Source of the DNA: Nocardioides houyundeii
Lineage (GTDB): Bacteria > Actinomycetota > Actinomycetes > Propionibacteriales > Nocardioidaceae
Assembly: GCF_002865585.1 (NCBI RefSeq)
Contig: NZ_CP025581.1
Span: 2,294,001-2,358,000 of the forward strand
Direction of reading: 5' to 3'
DNA: 64,000 bases
This document shows positions 46,671-57,341 of the stretch, piece after piece. How positions within the stretch are numbered: the stretch's first letter is position 1; each line of letters starts with the position of its first letter. The notes beneath the pieces are model-generated. The model made no database searches, was not told the DNA's origin, and saw nothing but the letters and a program-made list of their open reading frames with translations. Position numbers and translations under genes: made by a program.

Positions 46671-47174
46671 TCACGACGGCCGGGGAGCCCGCCCCGGGCT
46701 CCCTCCCAGGACCGACAGCGCCTCGCCGTCGAGGCGGTAGGTCGTCCACTCGTCCTGGGCGACCGCCCCCAGTGCCTGGTAGAAGGCGATGGAGGGGGCG
46801 TTCCAGTCCAGCACCCACCACTCCAGCCTGGTGTAGCCCCGGGCCAGGCAGATCTCGGCCAGGGTGCGCAGCAGCTCCTTGCCCAGGCCACGACCCCGGT
46901 GCGCGGGGCTGACGAAGAGGTCCTCGAGCCAGATGCCGTGCCGACCGGTCCAGGTCGAGAAGCTCAGGAACCACACCGCGATGCCCACCACGACCTCGCC
47001 GTCCAGGGCGACGTGGCAGAACGCTGCGGCGGGTCCGTCGGCGGGGAACAGCGCCCGCCCCAGGTCCGCCTCGGTCGTCCGCACCGCGTCCGGCTCGCGC
47101 TCGTAGACCGCGAGCTCGTGGATCAGCGCGAGGATCGCCGGTACGTCGTCGGGGGTCGCGGCGCGCACGGTCAT
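46671..47174 (-). CDS. GNAT N-acetyltransferase (diamine/spermidine N-acetyltransferase-like)
   Basis: 167 aa with the acetyl-CoA loop HRGRGLGKELL and C-terminal FYQALGA; the segment WLEDLFVSP resembles the spermidine/spermine N1-acetyltransferase subgroup. Substrate not provable. Follows the small 84-aa gene by 11 bp in a minus-strand run. Confidence 0.88.
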   Translation of the reverse strand: MTVRAATPDDVPAILALIHELAVYEREPDAVRTTEADLGRALFPADGPAAAFCHVALDGEVVVGIAVWFLSFSTWTGRHGIWLEDLFVSPAHRGRGLGKELLRTLAEICLARGYTRLEWWVLDWNAPSIAFYQALGAVAQDEWTTYRLDGEALSVLGGSPGRAPRPS

Positions 47175-47185
47175 GGCGTGCCCGC

Positions 47186-47440
47186 TCAGGCGTGCAGGGA
47201 CATCGGGCCGTAGACCACGCGGTCGACCTCGTGCAGGGTCACCGCGTCCACCCCCTGCTCGGCCAGCTCGGCCCAGATCTCCCCCACCCAGGACTCCGCG
47301 TCGCCCTGGCTGGCGAAACGCTGGTCGGCGTACTCGGCCGAGACCTCGACCGGCGCGCCGGCGGAGTCGAGCAGCGCCCAGTGCCAGGGCAGGTCACCTG
47401 CGCCGGGGGCGGCGAAGCGGGAGGGTTCCTCGGGCATCAT
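47186..47440 (-). CDS. Conserved small protein of unknown function
   Basis: 84 aa (from 47440; an ATG one codon later is equally good). Acidic, with no clear domain; begins [13 protein letters not shown]. Its start overlaps the gcvT stop (TGATG), so it is coupled to gcvT. No identifiable catalytic or metal motif; not a known one-carbon enzyme. Confidence 0.7.
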   Translation of the reverse strand: MMPEEPSRFAAPGAGDLPWHWALLDSAGAPVEVSAEYADQRFASQGDAESWVGEIWAELAEQGVDAVTLHEVDRVVYGPMSLHA

Positions 47441-48597
47441 CAGGACTCCTTGACGGACGTGTCGACGAACGGGGGCTTGACCAGCTGGAAGATCTCACGG
47501 CGACCGCGAACGTCCACACCCACCTGGGCGTCGGGGGCCACCAGGGTCGGCACCAGGGCCAGGCCGATGCCCTTCCTCAGGGTCGGGCTGAAGGTGCCCG
47601 AGGTGACCTCGCACAGCGGGACGTCCCGGGTCAGCGAGACCGACATGCCCGGACGGGGAATGCCCCGCCCGGTGGCCACCAGGCCACGGAGCAGGCGCTT
47701 GGGCCCGGCCTCCTTCTCGGCCACGAGCGCGTCCCGGCCCCAGAAGCGCTCCTTCTTCCAGCCGACCGCCCAACCCAGCCCCGCCTGGACGGGGGTCACC
47801 TCGACGGTGATGTCCTGCCCGTGCAGCGGGTAGCCCATCTCGGTGCGCAGGGTGTCGCGCGAGCCCAGGCCGCAGGGCAGCATGCCGTGCTCCTGCCCGG
47901 CGGCGAGGATCGCGTCCCAGACCTCGCCAGCGACCTCGTTGCGCATCAGCAGCTCATAGCCGCGCTCACCGGTGTAGCCGGTGCGGCAGACCACCACCGC
48001 GGGGCCGTCGGGGTCCCTCCAGGGAGCCTCGACGAAGGACATGTACTCGTGGCCCGCCGGAAGGCCGATCGCCTCCAGCACCTCGTCGGAGCGGGTGCCC
48101 TGGACCGCGAGCACCGCGTAGTCGTCGTGGTGGTCCACCACCGTGACGCCCTCCGGCGCCGAGGCCTGCAGCCGGCGCACCACCTCGGCGGCGTTGGCGG
48201 CGTTGGGCACCAGCAGCACGTGCTCGTCGTCGACGTAGTAGGCGATGAGGTCGTCGACGATGCCGCCGGTCGCCTCGTCGCAGCACAGGGTGTACTGCGC
48301 CTTGCCCGGGCGGATCTTGGCGAGGTCGTTGGAGAGCGTGGCGTTGACGTGCGCGGCGGCACCGGGGCCGCTCACCATCGCCTTGCCCAGGTGGGAGACG
48401 TCGAAGACGCCCACGGACTCCCGTACGGCCGTGTGCTCCTTGATGACCCCCGCGGCGTACTCCAGCGGCATCGACCAGCCGCCGAACTCGGCCAGCTTGG
48501 CGCCCAGCGCCAGGTGCCGGTCGTGCAGCGGCGACTGCTTGAGCTGCGGGCCGGATCCGGAGGCTTCGGGCTTCGACGAGTCGGGGGTCGAGGACAT
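47440..48597 (-). CDS. gcvT: Glycine cleavage system aminomethyltransferase (T protein)
   Basis: 385 aa folate-binding transferase. Motifs include [31 protein letters not shown] and the folate region [18 protein letters not shown]; the C-terminal GcvT domain follows ([19 protein letters not shown]). No gcvP or gcvH is nearby, so other glycine cleavage genes lie elsewhere. ATG at 48597, divergent from pepA across 67 bp. Too little room for a glycine riboswitch. Confidence 0.95.
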   Translation of the reverse strand: MSSTPDSSKPEASGSGPQLKQSPLHDRHLALGAKLAEFGGWSMPLEYAAGVIKEHTAVRESVGVFDVSHLGKAMVSGPGAAAHVNATLSNDLAKIRPGKAQYTLCCDEATGGIVDDLIAYYVDDEHVLLVPNAANAAEVVRRLQASAPEGVTVVDHHDDYAVLAVQGTRSDEVLEAIGLPAGHEYMSFVEAPWRDPDGPAVVVCRTGYTGERGYELLMRNEVAGEVWDAILAAGQEHGMLPCGLGSRDTLRTEMGYPLHGQDITVEVTPVQAGLGWAVGWKKERFWGRDALVAEKEAGPKRLLRGLVATGRGIPRPGMSVSLTRDVPLCEVTSGTFSPTLRKGIGLALVPTLVAPDAQVGVDVRGRREIFQLVKPPFVDTSVKES

Positions 48598-48664
48598 GGT
48601 TGCCGAACCTACCGCAGGGCGCACCACGGGCGCCCCGTCCCAGAGGGGTGACTATCCTGCTGGG

Positions 48665-50208
48665 GTGACCTCGACCTACACGCTGCGCAGCGCCAGCCCG
48701 GCCAAGACCCGAACCGACGCCGTGGTGGTCGGTGTCCTGAAGACCGACAAGGGTCCGGTGCTGGCCGACGGCGGCGAGGACGTCGCGGCCGCCTTCGGAC
48801 GCAAGCTGCGTCCGATGCTGGCAAGTCTCGGGGTCAGCGGCAAGAGCGGCGAGAGCGTCAAGATCCCCACCGCCGGCACGCTGAACGCTCCGCTGCTGGT
48901 GCTGGTCGGTCTCGGCACCGAGACCGACGTGGTCTCGGTGCGCCGGGCGGCCGGCGTCGCGGCCCGGAGCGTGCCGAACGCCTCCTCGCTGGCGCTGGCC
49001 CTGCCCGCCGGGGACGCCTCTCTGGTCGCCGCCGCGCTGCAGGGATACCTGCTGGGTGGCTACACCTTCACCCGCTACAAGAAGGACGCCAAGGACGACC
49101 GTCCCGCCGAGGTGGTCCTGCTCTCGCCGGTCGCGCGCGACACGGCCGCGATCACGGCCTTCGAGGAGGCTCAGGTGGTCGCCGCCGCCGTCGCCGCCAC
49201 CCGCGACTGGGTCAACGAGCCTCCGGGCAACCTGACCCCGCCCCTGTTCGCCGACGCCGTCACGGCCGCCCACAAGGCCGCGACCAAGGGCCGCGGTGCC
49301 CCAAGATCGCCCTGCAGGTCTTCGAGGAGGACCAGCTCGCGGAGCTGGGCTGCGGCGGGATCCTCGGCGTGGGCCGCGGCTCGGACGCGCCGCCGCGGCT
49401 GGTCAGGCTGGAGTACGCCCCCGAGGCCGCCAGCACCCACCTGGCCCTGGTCGGCAAGGGCATCACCTTCGACTCCGGCGGGCTGACCATCAAGCCCGGC
49501 AGCTCGATGACCACCATGAAGTCCGACATGGCCGGCGCCGCCGCCGTGCTCCAGGCCACGTTCGCGATCGCGGCGCTGGGTCTGCCGATCAAGGTCACGG
49601 CCTGGGCCCCGATGGCCGAGAACATGGTCTCCGGTGACGCGGCGCGACCCGGCGACGTCCTGACGATCAGGGGCGGCACGACCGTCGAGGTCCTCAACAC
49701 CGACGCTGAGGGACGGCTGGTGCTCGCCGACGCCCTCGCCATGGCGGTCGAGGAGCAGCCCGACCTCGTCGTCGACGTCGCAACCCTCACCGGCGCGATG
49801 GTGATGGCGCTGGGCGAGAAGGTCTGCGGCGTCGTCGGCACCGACGACGTCGTCGCCCAGGTCATCGCCGCCGGCACCCGCGCTGGGGAGGCGCACTGGG
49901 CCATGCCGATCCCGGAGGAGATGAGCGAGCGGATCCGGAGCAGCAAGGTCGCCGACCTCGCCCAGCACGACTGGGTCCGCTGGGGCGGGGGGCTGTACGC
50001 CGCCGCTTTCCTGCGCGAGTTCACCGCGGGCCTGCCCTGGGCGCACCTCGACATCGCCGGACCGTCCTTCAACTCCGGCGGTCCGTTCGGGGACTGGACC
50101 TCGGGAGGCACCGGGTTCGCGGTGACCACCCTGGTGGACCTGGCCCGCGACCTCGCGGCCACGGCTGGTTCCGGGGTCCAGGACTCCTCGACCGTCTCGG
50201 GCGACTAG
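48665..50208 (+). pseudogene. pepA: Leucyl aminopeptidase (M17), interrupted by a -1 frameshift
   Basis: Cytosolic metallo-aminopeptidase. The first part (48665-~49300) carries the N-terminal domain; the M17 core, with GKGITFDSGGLTIKPG and NTDAEGRLVLADAL, is in another frame to 50208. The break is at the C4 run 49299-49302; restoring one base gives about 514 aa, the usual length. Both sides are intact and conserved. GTG start. Its stop overlaps the convergent next gene by 4 bp. Confidence 0.9.
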
Positions 50209-50573
50209 CCCCGGCCCCGCTGCTTCTCCCGCGCGATGTAGTCCCTCATCCGCTGGGGGATCCCGACCACCGCGGCGTCGTAGGACGGCACCCGGTGGTG
50301 GTTGCAGAACGAGTGCGCCCACTTGACCGAGGGGACTCGTCGCCGGGTCCACTCCCCGTCGTGCGCGACGAGCAGCAGGGTCACGTCGCTGACCGCGGTG
50401 CGCGGCTCCACGAATCCCTCCACGCCGCGCCTCGCGGCCACCCACTCGTTGAGGTGACGGGTGTCGGTGCTGTCCGAGGAGCGCACCGTCGTGGAGCCGG
50501 TGCGGCCGGTGGCCTTGCCAGGCCGACGCACCCCGGCACCTCCACCACGTCGAAGACGATCGAACAATCCCAT
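50205..50573 (-). CDS. Conserved hypothetical protein
   Basis: 122 aa. Basic N-terminus (MGLFDRLRRGG) and a conserved core VTLLLVAHDGEWTRRRVP. No recognised domain or membrane segment. Convergent, overlapping the pepA stop; head-to-head with lpdA. Actinobacterial neighbours of pepA/lpdA often include such a small gene, but function is not known to me. Confidence 0.75.
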   Translation of the reverse strand: MGLFDRLRRGGGAGVRRPGKATGRTGSTTVRSSDSTDTRHLNEWVAARRGVEGFVEPRTAVSDVTLLLVAHDGEWTRRRVPSVKWAHSFCNHHRVPSYDAAVVGIPQRMRDYIAREKQRGRG

Positions 50574-50711
50574 GCCGCCATTGTGACGGGTGACGCGTCA
50601 CTTGTGGCGCGTATCCGGTGATGGACACCGAGGGCAGAAGTGCAAAGATGGGGCGGGACCAGCAGTGACGGCGTCCCGACGCCGACGCCTAGCACCGGAG
50701 GTAGGGATTAC

Positions 50712-52091
50712 GTGGCCGCGGCCGAATTCGACGTTCTCGTCCTCGGGGCGGGATCCGGCGGATACTCCTGCGCGCTGCGCGCGGCCCAGCTCGGGTTGAG
50801 CGTCGGCCTGGTCGAGAAGGACCTGCTCGGCGGCACCTGCCTGCACGTGGGCTGCATCCCCACCAAGGCCCTGCTGCACTCCGCCGAGGTCGCCGACTCC
50901 GCCCGGGACGGCGCCCGGTTCGGGGTGAGGACCACGTTCGAGGGCATCGACATGACGGCGGTGAACGCCTACAAGGACGGCGTCGTGCGCCGGCTGCACA
51001 AGGGCCTCACCGGACTGGTCGCCAGCCGCGACATCACGGTGATCCAGGGCGAGGGCCGGATGACCGGACCGCGCGAGGTCACCGTCGACGGCACCGCGTA
51101 CTCCGGGCGACACCTCGTCCTGGCCTCCGGGTCGTACTCGCGGTCGCTGCCCGGCCTCGACGTCGACGGGGACCGGGTCATCAGCTCCGAGCACGCGCTG
51201 GCACTGGACCGGGTCCCGGCCTCGGTCATCGTGCTGGGCGGCGGCGTCATCGGGTGCGAGTTCGCCAGCGTCTGGCGCAGCTTCGGCGCCGAGGTGACCA
51301 TCCTGGAGGCTCTCCCCCGACTCCTGGCCGCCGAGGACGCCTCGTCGTCCGCGGCGCTGGAGCGGGCCTTCCGCAAGCGCGGCATCGGCTTCCGCACCGG
51401 CACCCCGTTCCAGAGCGTCAAGACCACCGACCAGGGGGTCGCCGTCACCGTGGAGGGTGGGGAGGTCCTGGAGGCCGACCTGCTGCTGGTCGCCGTGGGA
51501 CGCGGTCCTGCCACCGAGGGGCTGGGCTGTGCCGAGCAGGGCGTGGCCATGGACCGCGGCTTCGTGACCACCGACGACCGGTGCCGCACCAGCCTCGAGG
51601 GCGTGTTCGCGGTCGGCGACATCGTGCCCGGCCTGCAGCTGGCGCACCGGGGCTTCGCCCAGGGCATCTTCGTCGCCGAGGAGATCGCCGGGCTGGACCC
51701 GGCCCCCATCGACGAGACCGGGATCCCGCGCGTCACCTACAGCCACCCCGAGGTCGCCTCGTGCGGTCTCGACGAGGACGCGGCGAACGAGAGGTTCGGC
51801 GTCGACCAGATCACCACGGTGACCTACGACCTGGGGGGCAACGGCAAGAGCCAGATCCTGGGCACCCAGGGCTTCGTGAAGCTCGTGGCCCGCAAGGACG
51901 GCCCCGTGGTGGGCATCCACCTGGTCGGGGACCGCGTGGGCGAGCTCATCGGCGAGGCGCAGCTGATCTACAACTGGGAGGGCCACGCCGCCGACCTGGC
52001 GCCCCTCCTGCATGCCCACCCCACCCAGAACGAGGCGATCGGCGAGGCTCACCTGGCTCTCGCCGGCAAGCCCCTGCACGCCCACTCCTGA
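50712..52091 (+). CDS. lpdA: Dihydrolipoyl dehydrogenase (E3)
   Basis: 459 aa flavoprotein shared by 2-oxoacid dehydrogenase complexes. FAD motif [12 protein letters not shown], redox disulfide [16 protein letters not shown] motif [14 protein letters not shown] and the C-terminal catalytic [11 protein letters not shown] at 50712 with GGAGG upstream; an earlier ATG at 50640 would add 24 residues and has no family support. Precedes sucB by 37 bp. Confidence 0.95.
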   Translation: MAAAEFDVLVLGAGSGGYSCALRAAQLGLSVGLVEKDLLGGTCLHVGCIPTKALLHSAEVADSARDGARFGVRTTFEGIDMTAVNAYKDGVVRRLHKGLTGLVASRDITVIQGEGRMTGPREVTVDGTAYSGRHLVLASGSYSRSLPGLDVDGDRVISSEHALALDRVPASVIVLGGGVIGCEFASVWRSFGAEVTILEALPRLLAAEDASSSAALERAFRKRGIGFRTGTPFQSVKTTDQGVAVTVEGGEVLEADLLLVAVGRGPATEGLGCAEQGVAMDRGFVTTDDRCRTSLEGVFAVGDIVPGLQLAHRGFAQGIFVAEEIAGLDPAPIDETGIPRVTYSHPEVASCGLDEDAANERFGVDQITTVTYDLGGNGKSQILGTQGFVKLVARKDGPVVGIHLVGDRVGELIGEAQLIYNWEGHAADLAPLLHAHPTQNEAIGEAHLALAGKPLHAHS

Positions 52092-52128
52092 CCCAACTAC
52101 CCGCTCACCACGAGACGACAGGAATCCC

Positions 52129-53937
52129 ATGGCCTCCGAAGTCACCCTCCCCGCACTCGGCGAATCCGTCACCGAAGGCACCGTCACCCGCTGGCTCAAG
52201 CAGGTCGGCGACGCCGTCGCCGTCGACGAGCCCCTCCTCGAGGTCTCCACCGACAAGGTCGACACCGAGATCCCCTCCCCCGTGGCCGGCACGCTGCTGG
52301 AGATCCGGGCAGCCGAGGACGACACCGTCGAGGTGGGTGCCGTGCTCGCCGTCGTGGGCGAGGAGGGCGAGGGCGCAGGTGGCCAGGAGGAGTCGGCGCC
52401 TGCCGAGGAGCCCGCAGCAGAGCAGGCCCCCGCTCAGCAGGAAGAGCCCAAGCAGGAGGAGGCCCCTGCTCAGCAGGAGGAGGCCCAGCAGGAGGAGGCC
52501 GCTCCCGCCGAGCAGGCCCCGGCCGCGCAGGAGTCCTCGTCCCAGGGCGGAGACAGCACCGCAGTGGTCCTGCCCGCGCTGGGTGAGTCCGTCACCGAGG
52601 GCACCGTGACGCGCTGGCTCAAGCAGGTCGGCGACACCGTCGCCGTCGACGAGCCCCTGCTCGAGGTCTCCACCGACAAGGTCGACACCGAGATCCCCTC
52701 CCCCGTGGCCGGAACCCTGCTGGAGGTCAAGGTCGCCGAGGACGAGACCGTCGAGGTGGGCGCCGAGCTCGCGATCATCGGCTCGGGCGCTCCGACGCAG
52801 TCCGCTCCCGCCGAGTCCGCTCCCGCCGAGTCCGCTCCCGCCGAGGAGCCTGCGGCCCCGGCCGAGCAGCAGCCCGTCGCCGAGCAGGAGGCCCCGGCGG
52901 CCCAGCAGACCGAGGCACCGGCTCGCCAGGAGCAGCCCGCGCAGCAGGCCGCACCGGCACAGACCGAGCAGGCGCCGAGCCAGCCCGACTCTGCCCCGGC
53001 ACCGGCGGGCCGCAACGACGACCAGAGCACCTACGTGACGCCCCTGGTCCGCAAGATGGCGGCCGAGCACGGCGTGGACCTGTCGACGGTGACCGGCACC
53101 GGGGTGGGCGGTCGGATCCGCAAGCAGGACGTCCTCGACGCCGCCGCACCGAAGGCCGCCCCGGCCGCCGCCCCGGCGCCGGAGTCCGCCCCGGCGGCCT
53201 CCCAGCCGGCGCCGGCCGCCTCGCCGCTGCGTGGCCGCACCGAGCCGCTCACCCGGCTGCGCAAGGTGATCGCCCAGCGGATGGTCGAGTCGCTGCAGGT
53301 CAGCGCCCAGCTGACCACGGTGGTGGAGGTCGACGTCACGGCGATCTCGCGGCTGCGCGACTCGGTCAAGGCCGACTTCGCCGCCCGCGAGGGGGTCAAG
53401 CTCTCCTTCCTCCCGTTCTTCGCCAAGGCGGCCATCGACGCGCTCAAGGCGCACCCGAGCCTCAATGCCACGATCGACACCGAGAAGGGTGAGGTGACCT
53501 ACTTCGACAAGGAGAACCTCGCGATCGCGGTGGACACCGAGAAGGGCCTGCTCACTCCGGTGATCAAGGATGCCGGCGACCTGTCGATCGCCGGACTGGC
53601 CCGCAAGATCGGCGACGTGGCGGACCGGACCCGCAACAACAAGATCACCCCGGACGAGCTGTCGGGCGGCACGTTCACGCTGACGAACACCGGCAGCCGG
53701 GGCGCGCTCTTCGACACCCCGATCATCAACCAGCCGCAGGTGGCGATCCTCGGCACCGGGACCGTCGTCAAGCGGCCCGTGGTGATCGACGACGCCAACC
53801 TGGGCGAGACGATCGCGGTGCGCCAGATGATGTTCCTGGCGCTGACCTACGACCACCGCCTGGTCGACGGTGCCGACGCCGCGCGCTTCCTCACCGAGGT
53901 CAAGGAGCGGTTGGAGTCCGGCCACTTCGACGTCTGA
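52129..53937 (+). CDS. sucB: Dihydrolipoamide succinyl/acyltransferase (E2) with two lipoyl domains
   Basis: 602 aa. Two lipoyl domains (about residues 3-77 and 145-219) each carry the lipoylated Lys in [12 protein letters not shown]. They are almost identical in DNA. Acidic Gln/Glu/Ala/Pro linkers (including a 15-bp tandem repeat, 52797-52845) precede the E3/E1-binding domain ([15 protein letters not shown]) and the catalytic domain ending [12 protein letters not shown]. The E2 is probably for 2-oxoglutarate dehydrogenase, though pyruvate use cannot be excluded. Downstream lipB/lipA make its lipoate. Confidence 0.95.
   Translation: MASEVTLPALGESVTEGTVTRWLKQVGDAVAVDEPLLEVSTDKVDTEIPSPVAGTLLEIRAAEDDTVEVGAVLAVVGEEGEGAGGQEESAPAEEPAAEQAPAQQEEPKQEEAPAQQEEAQQEEAAPAEQAPAAQESSSQGGDSTAVVLPALGESVTEGTVTRWLKQVGDTVAVDEPLLEVSTDKVDTEIPSPVAGTLLEVKVAEDETVEVGAELAIIGSGAPTQSAPAESAPAESAPAEEPAAPAEQQPVAEQEAPAAQQTEAPARQEQPAQQAAPAQTEQAPSQPDSAPAPAGRNDDQSTYVTPLVRKMAAEHGVDLSTVTGTGVGGRIRKQDVLDAAAPKAAPAAAPAPESAPAASQPAPAASPLRGRTEPLTRLRKVIAQRMVESLQVSAQLTTVVEVDVTAISRLRDSVKADFAAREGVKLSFLPFFAKAAIDALKAHPSLNATIDTEKGEVTYFDKENLAIAVDTEKGLLTPVIKDAGDLSIAGLARKIGDVADRTRNNKITPDELSGGTFTLTNTGSRGALFDTPIINQPQVAILGTGTVVKRPVVIDDANLGETIAVRQMMFLALTYDHRLVDGADAARFLTEVKERLESGHFDV
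52797..52845 (+). repeat. Short tandem repeat in the sucB linker
   Basis: Three near-exact copies of a 15-bp unit (GAGTCCGCTCCCGCC) coding ESAPA. A flexible linker between the second lipoyl and E3-binding domains; such repeats can change copy number. Confidence 0.75.
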
Positions 53938-53948
53938 GCAGGACCCGG

Positions 53949-53986
53949 GTCGCTGGGTCTCCTCTCACTCGAGGAGATCCAGCGAC
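53949..53986. terminator. Bidirectional terminator hairpin between sucB and the SGNH gene
   Basis: A 16-bp stem (GTCGCTGGGTCTCCTC / GAGGAGATCCAGCGAC, one G-U wobble) with the 6-nt loop TCACTC. It straddles the convergent ends of sucB and the lipoprotein gene, so it can stop transcripts from both sides. Confidence 0.7.
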
Positions 53987-55005
53987 TCGCCCAGCGCCCG
54001 GCTGAGGCCCAGGACATAGCTGCGTCCCAGGTGGAAGCTGTCCCAGTAGACGACCCGGCCGGCAACCACAGCAGGACACGTCTGCTCCGTGCAGACCCAG
54101 CTCGTCGGGTCGACGTGCTCGGCGCCGTGCTCGGTGGCGGTGGCGGCCTCGGCCTCGTTGTGCTCGGAGATGACCGCCCGGCTCCGAGGCACCGCACATC
54201 GCCCCAGCCGCTCGCTGTTGGCCGGCAGGCAGACGCCTGCGTCCACCCCGGGGTACGGCGTGTCCCCCAGGACCACCACCCGGCTCTCGTCGCCGATCTC
54301 GTCCAGGGAGGAGGCGAGTCCCTGCTGCCAGATCTCGTCCCGGTCCGCATCCAGTCGCCAGCCGTTGCCCGGGGCTGCGCGGCCGAGCTCCACCTGCTCG
54401 CCGTCCACCACGAACGACGAGCCGCGCACCGCCCCGCTGAGCACCACCAGCTCCGGGTCCACCTCGCGGATCATCTCCACCGCTGCGCCGTTGAACTCGG
54501 TGCACTCGGTGTAGGGGCGGTCCTCCGCGGGCAGCCACGGGGTCAGTCCGAGCAGCGGCGGGCACCCGTACTTCACCATCACCCGCAGGCTTCGGCCGGT
54601 CTGTGCCGCGATCTGGGTCAGTGCCGGCATCCACTGGGCCGCGTGGGAGTCACCCCACAGCACGATCTCCTTGGTCGCCTCCGGGTCGCCCACCACGCAG
54701 GGAGACTCGAGCTGCGTCGCGGCGTAGGGCGCGACACACCGCTGCTCGGCAGGCTGCAGGGTGCCGAGCGTGGCGATCCAGGGCAGCGGGGGATCGAGGC
54801 CGGCCGGGACCTGCGACGTCTCGGCGGCGGCGGCGACGTCCTCGACCACCCGCTCCCCCGTGGGCAGGTCGCTCAGCGACACGGGGGTCTCCACCGCGGT
54901 GATCGGCGTGGGCTCGTCCCTGTCGTCCTTGTCGTCCGCCGTGCACGCCTGCAGCGTCCCCAGCAACGCCAGTGCGATCAGGGCAGCGCCGACCCGATTC
55001 CTCAT
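53965..55005 (-). CDS. SGNH-hydrolase-like lipoprotein
   Basis: 346 aa. Lipobox LLGTLQAC near residue 21, then an SGNH domain like those fused to OafA-type acyltransferases. Catalytic Ser-Gly-Asn-His elements: WGDSHAAQW (Ser of block I) and YWDSFHLGRSY (Asp-x-x-His). No membrane acyltransferase domain is adjacent, so it may act alone as a cell-surface esterase/deacetylase. Convergent with sucB. Confidence 0.8.
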   Translation of the reverse strand: MRNRVGAALIALALLGTLQACTADDKDDRDEPTPITAVETPVSLSDLPTGERVVEDVAAAAETSQVPAGLDPPLPWIATLGTLQPAEQRCVAPYAATQLESPCVVGDPEATKEIVLWGDSHAAQWMPALTQIAAQTGRSLRVMVKYGCPPLLGLTPWLPAEDRPYTECTEFNGAAVEMIREVDPELVVLSGAVRGSSFVVDGEQVELGRAAPGNGWRLDADRDEIWQQGLASSLDEIGDESRVVVLGDTPYPGVDAGVCLPANSERLGRCAVPRSRAVISEHNEAEAATATEHGAEHVDPTSWVCTEQTCPAVVAGRVVYWDSFHLGRSYVLGLSRALGESLDLLE

Positions 55006-55048
55006 GTTCGGACCCTACCCATGCCCAGCCACCTGCAAGGCTGTGTCC

Positions 55049-55944
55049 ATGCGCATCGTCATCGCCGGGGCGTCCGGGTTCCTCGGCACGAACCTGGTGC
55101 GGCACCTGCGCGGCCACGGCCACCACGTGACCACCCTGGTACGCCGCGAGCCCGGCACGGGCGAGCTCCGCTGGGACCCCTACGGTGGTGCCCTCGACCC
55201 CGCCACGCTCGAGGGCGCGCACGTGGTGGTGAACCTCGCCGGTTCCCCCACCGCGGGCAACCCGCACTCGGCCACCTGGCGCCGGGAGCTGCGGGAGAGC
55301 CGGGTACGGACCACGCAGGTGCTGGCGGAGGCCATCGCCTGCGTGGAGCGCCCCCCTGCCTTCCTGGCCGGCAACGGCATCTCGATCTACGGCGACCACG
55401 GTGCCGACCCGGTCACCGAGTCCAGCGACTCCCGTGGCGATGCCCTGCTGACCCACGTGACCCGGGTGTGGGAGGAGGCAGCGGCCCCGGCGTCCGCCGC
55501 CGGCGCGCGGGTCTGCATCCTGCGGACCGCCCCGGTGATGGACCGGCACTCCCCCCGCTCAAGCAGCTGCTGCCGCTCTTCCGGGCGGGGCTCGGGGCTC
55601 GCCTGGGACGGGGCGACCAGTACTTCCCGCTGGTCTCGCTGCGCGACTGGCTCGGCTCGGTGTCCTTCCTCGCCGAGTCCCGCGACGTCTCCGGTGCCTT
55701 CAACATCTGCTGCCCCAGCACGCCCACCAACCGCGCGTTCACCCGGGCGCTGGCCGACTCCGTCAATCGGCCCGCCTTCCTCGCCGTGCCGGCTCGGCTC
55801 ATCTCGATCGCCGCCGGAGCCATGGCCCCGGAGGTGCTGGGCTCGGTCAACGCCAAGCCCGAGGCCCTGGAGCGGGCCGGCTACGACTTCGAGGACCTCG
55901 ACGTCGCCGACGTGCTCGCAGCCGGGCTCTCAGCCCGGCCCTGA
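55049..55944 (+). pseudogene. TIGR01777-family NAD-dependent epimerase, split by a -1 frameshift
   Basis: SDR-like protein of the YfcH/SulA-like group. N-terminal Rossmann motif GASGFLGTNL; the C-terminal half (PLKQLLPLFRAGLGARLG, SVNAKPEALERAGYDFED) is in another frame. The break is the C6 run 55551-55556; adding one base gives about 298 aa, the normal length. In actinobacteria this gene sits between sucB and lipB. Artefact more likely than decay. Function of family not well defined. Confidence 0.85.
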
Positions 55945-56469
55945 CGTGCTCACCCCCGAGTCGCTGGACGGCAGGTCTCGCACCTCGACGACCAGCCAGC
56001 GTTCCCCGAGCCGACGCAGCTCGACGCGACGGCGAGACGGCCGGTCACGCGGGAGATCGGTACGGATCTCCTCTCCCACCGCCTGTGCTGCGGCGACCCG
56101 GTCCACCACGTCCAGCACCAGCCGGTCGGTTCCCTGACGCACCGGTCCCAGCTCGAGCACCTGGGTCGTCAGGCCGGTCACCACGAGTCCCCGGTCGACG
56201 TACCGCTCGAGCATGCGCGCGTCCCTGCGTCCGGTGCGGGAGCCGGGGACGTAGAGCTTGCGTAGTCCCGGCACGTCGCCGTGCGCCCAGGCCCGAGCCC
56301 GCTGGGCGTCCCAGGCAGCCAGTACCTCCAGTGGCGCGCCCGTGCCGGGGCCGGCCGCGAGGTGCACCGGGTCGGCGCCGCGGCCCGCGCCGACCCACAC
56401 CAGGAGGGCGGCCAGGACGCTCGCCGCGGCCAGGGCGGCCATGGCGGTGGCGATTCGCTGCACAGTCAC
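55930..56469 (-). CDS. Membrane-anchored or secreted hypothetical protein
   Basis: 179 aa from GTG 56469. One N-terminal hydrophobic helix (IATAMAALAAASVLAALLVW) and a basic C-terminal half with DRLVLDVVDRVAAAQA. No known domain. Its 3' end overlaps the epimerase gene by 15 bp, and it is divergent from lipB. It could be an actinobacterial lipB-neighbour protein; role unknown. Confidence 0.7.
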   Translation of the reverse strand: MTVQRIATAMAALAAASVLAALLVWVGAGRGADPVHLAAGPGTGAPLEVLAAWDAQRARAWAHGDVPGLRKLYVPGSRTGRRDARMLERYVDRGLVVTGLTTQVLELGPVRQGTDRLVLDVVDRVAAAQAVGEEIRTDLPRDRPSRRRVELRRLGERWLVVEVRDLPSSDSGVSTSGPG

Positions 56470-56548
56470 GGGTGACACTCTGGCGGTTCCCGGGCCTGGC
56501 CGTCGTACGTCGTCCACAGCCCCGGCGCCCCGGGGTTAGGGTCGGGCC

Positions 56549-57304
56549 ATGAGCTTCGAACTCCAGGTGGCCGGATTCGGGGAGGACGCGGTCGAGTACC
56601 TGGCGGCCTGGGACCTCCAGCGTGAGGTGCACGCTGCCGTGGCGGACGGAGAGCGGGCCGACACCGTGCTGCTGCTGGAGCACCCGCCGGTCTTCACGGC
56701 CGGCAAGCGCACCGACCCGCACGAACGCCCGGCGGACCCCGGCGGCGCCGCGGTCATCGACGTCGACCGCGGCGGCAAGATCACCTTCCACGGCCCCGGC
56801 CAGCTGGTGGGCTACCCCATCGTCCGGCTGCCCGACCACGTCAAGGTGGTCGACTACGTGCGCCGGGTCGAGGAGGCCCTCATCCAGGTGTGCGCCGACC
56901 TCGGCGTCGCCACCGCCCGCATCCCCGGGCGCAGCGGGGTCTGGCTGCGGGCCGACCCGCCCGGTCCTGCTTCCCAGGGGCGTCCCGAGCGCAAGATCGC
57001 GGCCCTCGGGATCCGCGTCAGCCGGGGGGTGACGATGCACGGCTTCTCGCTCAACTGCGACGTCGACCTGGGGTGGTACGGCCGGTTCGTGCCGTGCGGG
57101 ATCGCCGACGCCGGGGTGACCTCGCTGAGCGCCGAGCTGGGCCGTCCGGTGAGCGTCACCGACGTGGTCCCGCTGGTCGAGCGCCACCTGCGGACCTATC
57201 TCGACTGGACCGACTACGCCCCCACTCCCGACTACGATCCGCGTCCGGAGCCCGGACGCACCCCCCGGATCCAGCTGGTGGTCCCGAGCGCCGCTCGCCC
57301 GTGA
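56549..57304 (+). CDS. lipB: Lipoyl(octanoyl) transferase
   Basis: 251 aa transferase that moves octanoyl from ACP to lipoyl domains. Active-site Lys in [11 protein letters not shown] and Cys in [11 protein letters not shown]; the binding region [15 protein letters not shown] is present. ATG at 56549 without a perfect Shine-Dalgarno. Followed by lipA 37 bp later. Confidence 0.95.
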   Translation: MSFELQVAGFGEDAVEYLAAWDLQREVHAAVADGERADTVLLLEHPPVFTAGKRTDPHERPADPGGAAVIDVDRGGKITFHGPGQLVGYPIVRLPDHVKVVDYVRRVEEALIQVCADLGVATARIPGRSGVWLRADPPGPASQGRPERKIAALGIRVSRGVTMHGFSLNCDVDLGWYGRFVPCGIADAGVTSLSAELGRPVSVTDVVPLVERHLRTYLDWTDYAPTPDYDPRPEPGRTPRIQLVVPSAARP

Positions 57305-57341
57305 GGCGACCACTGTGCGTCCCGGCGTACAGTTGGGCCGC

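Noticed and set aside
48598..48664. Glycine riboswitch before gcvT
   Set aside because: Only 67 bp between divergent starts; no room for the fold.
50640..50711. Upstream ATG for lpdA
   Set aside because: Adds 24 residues without family support; GTG 50712 has a GGAGG ribosome binding site.
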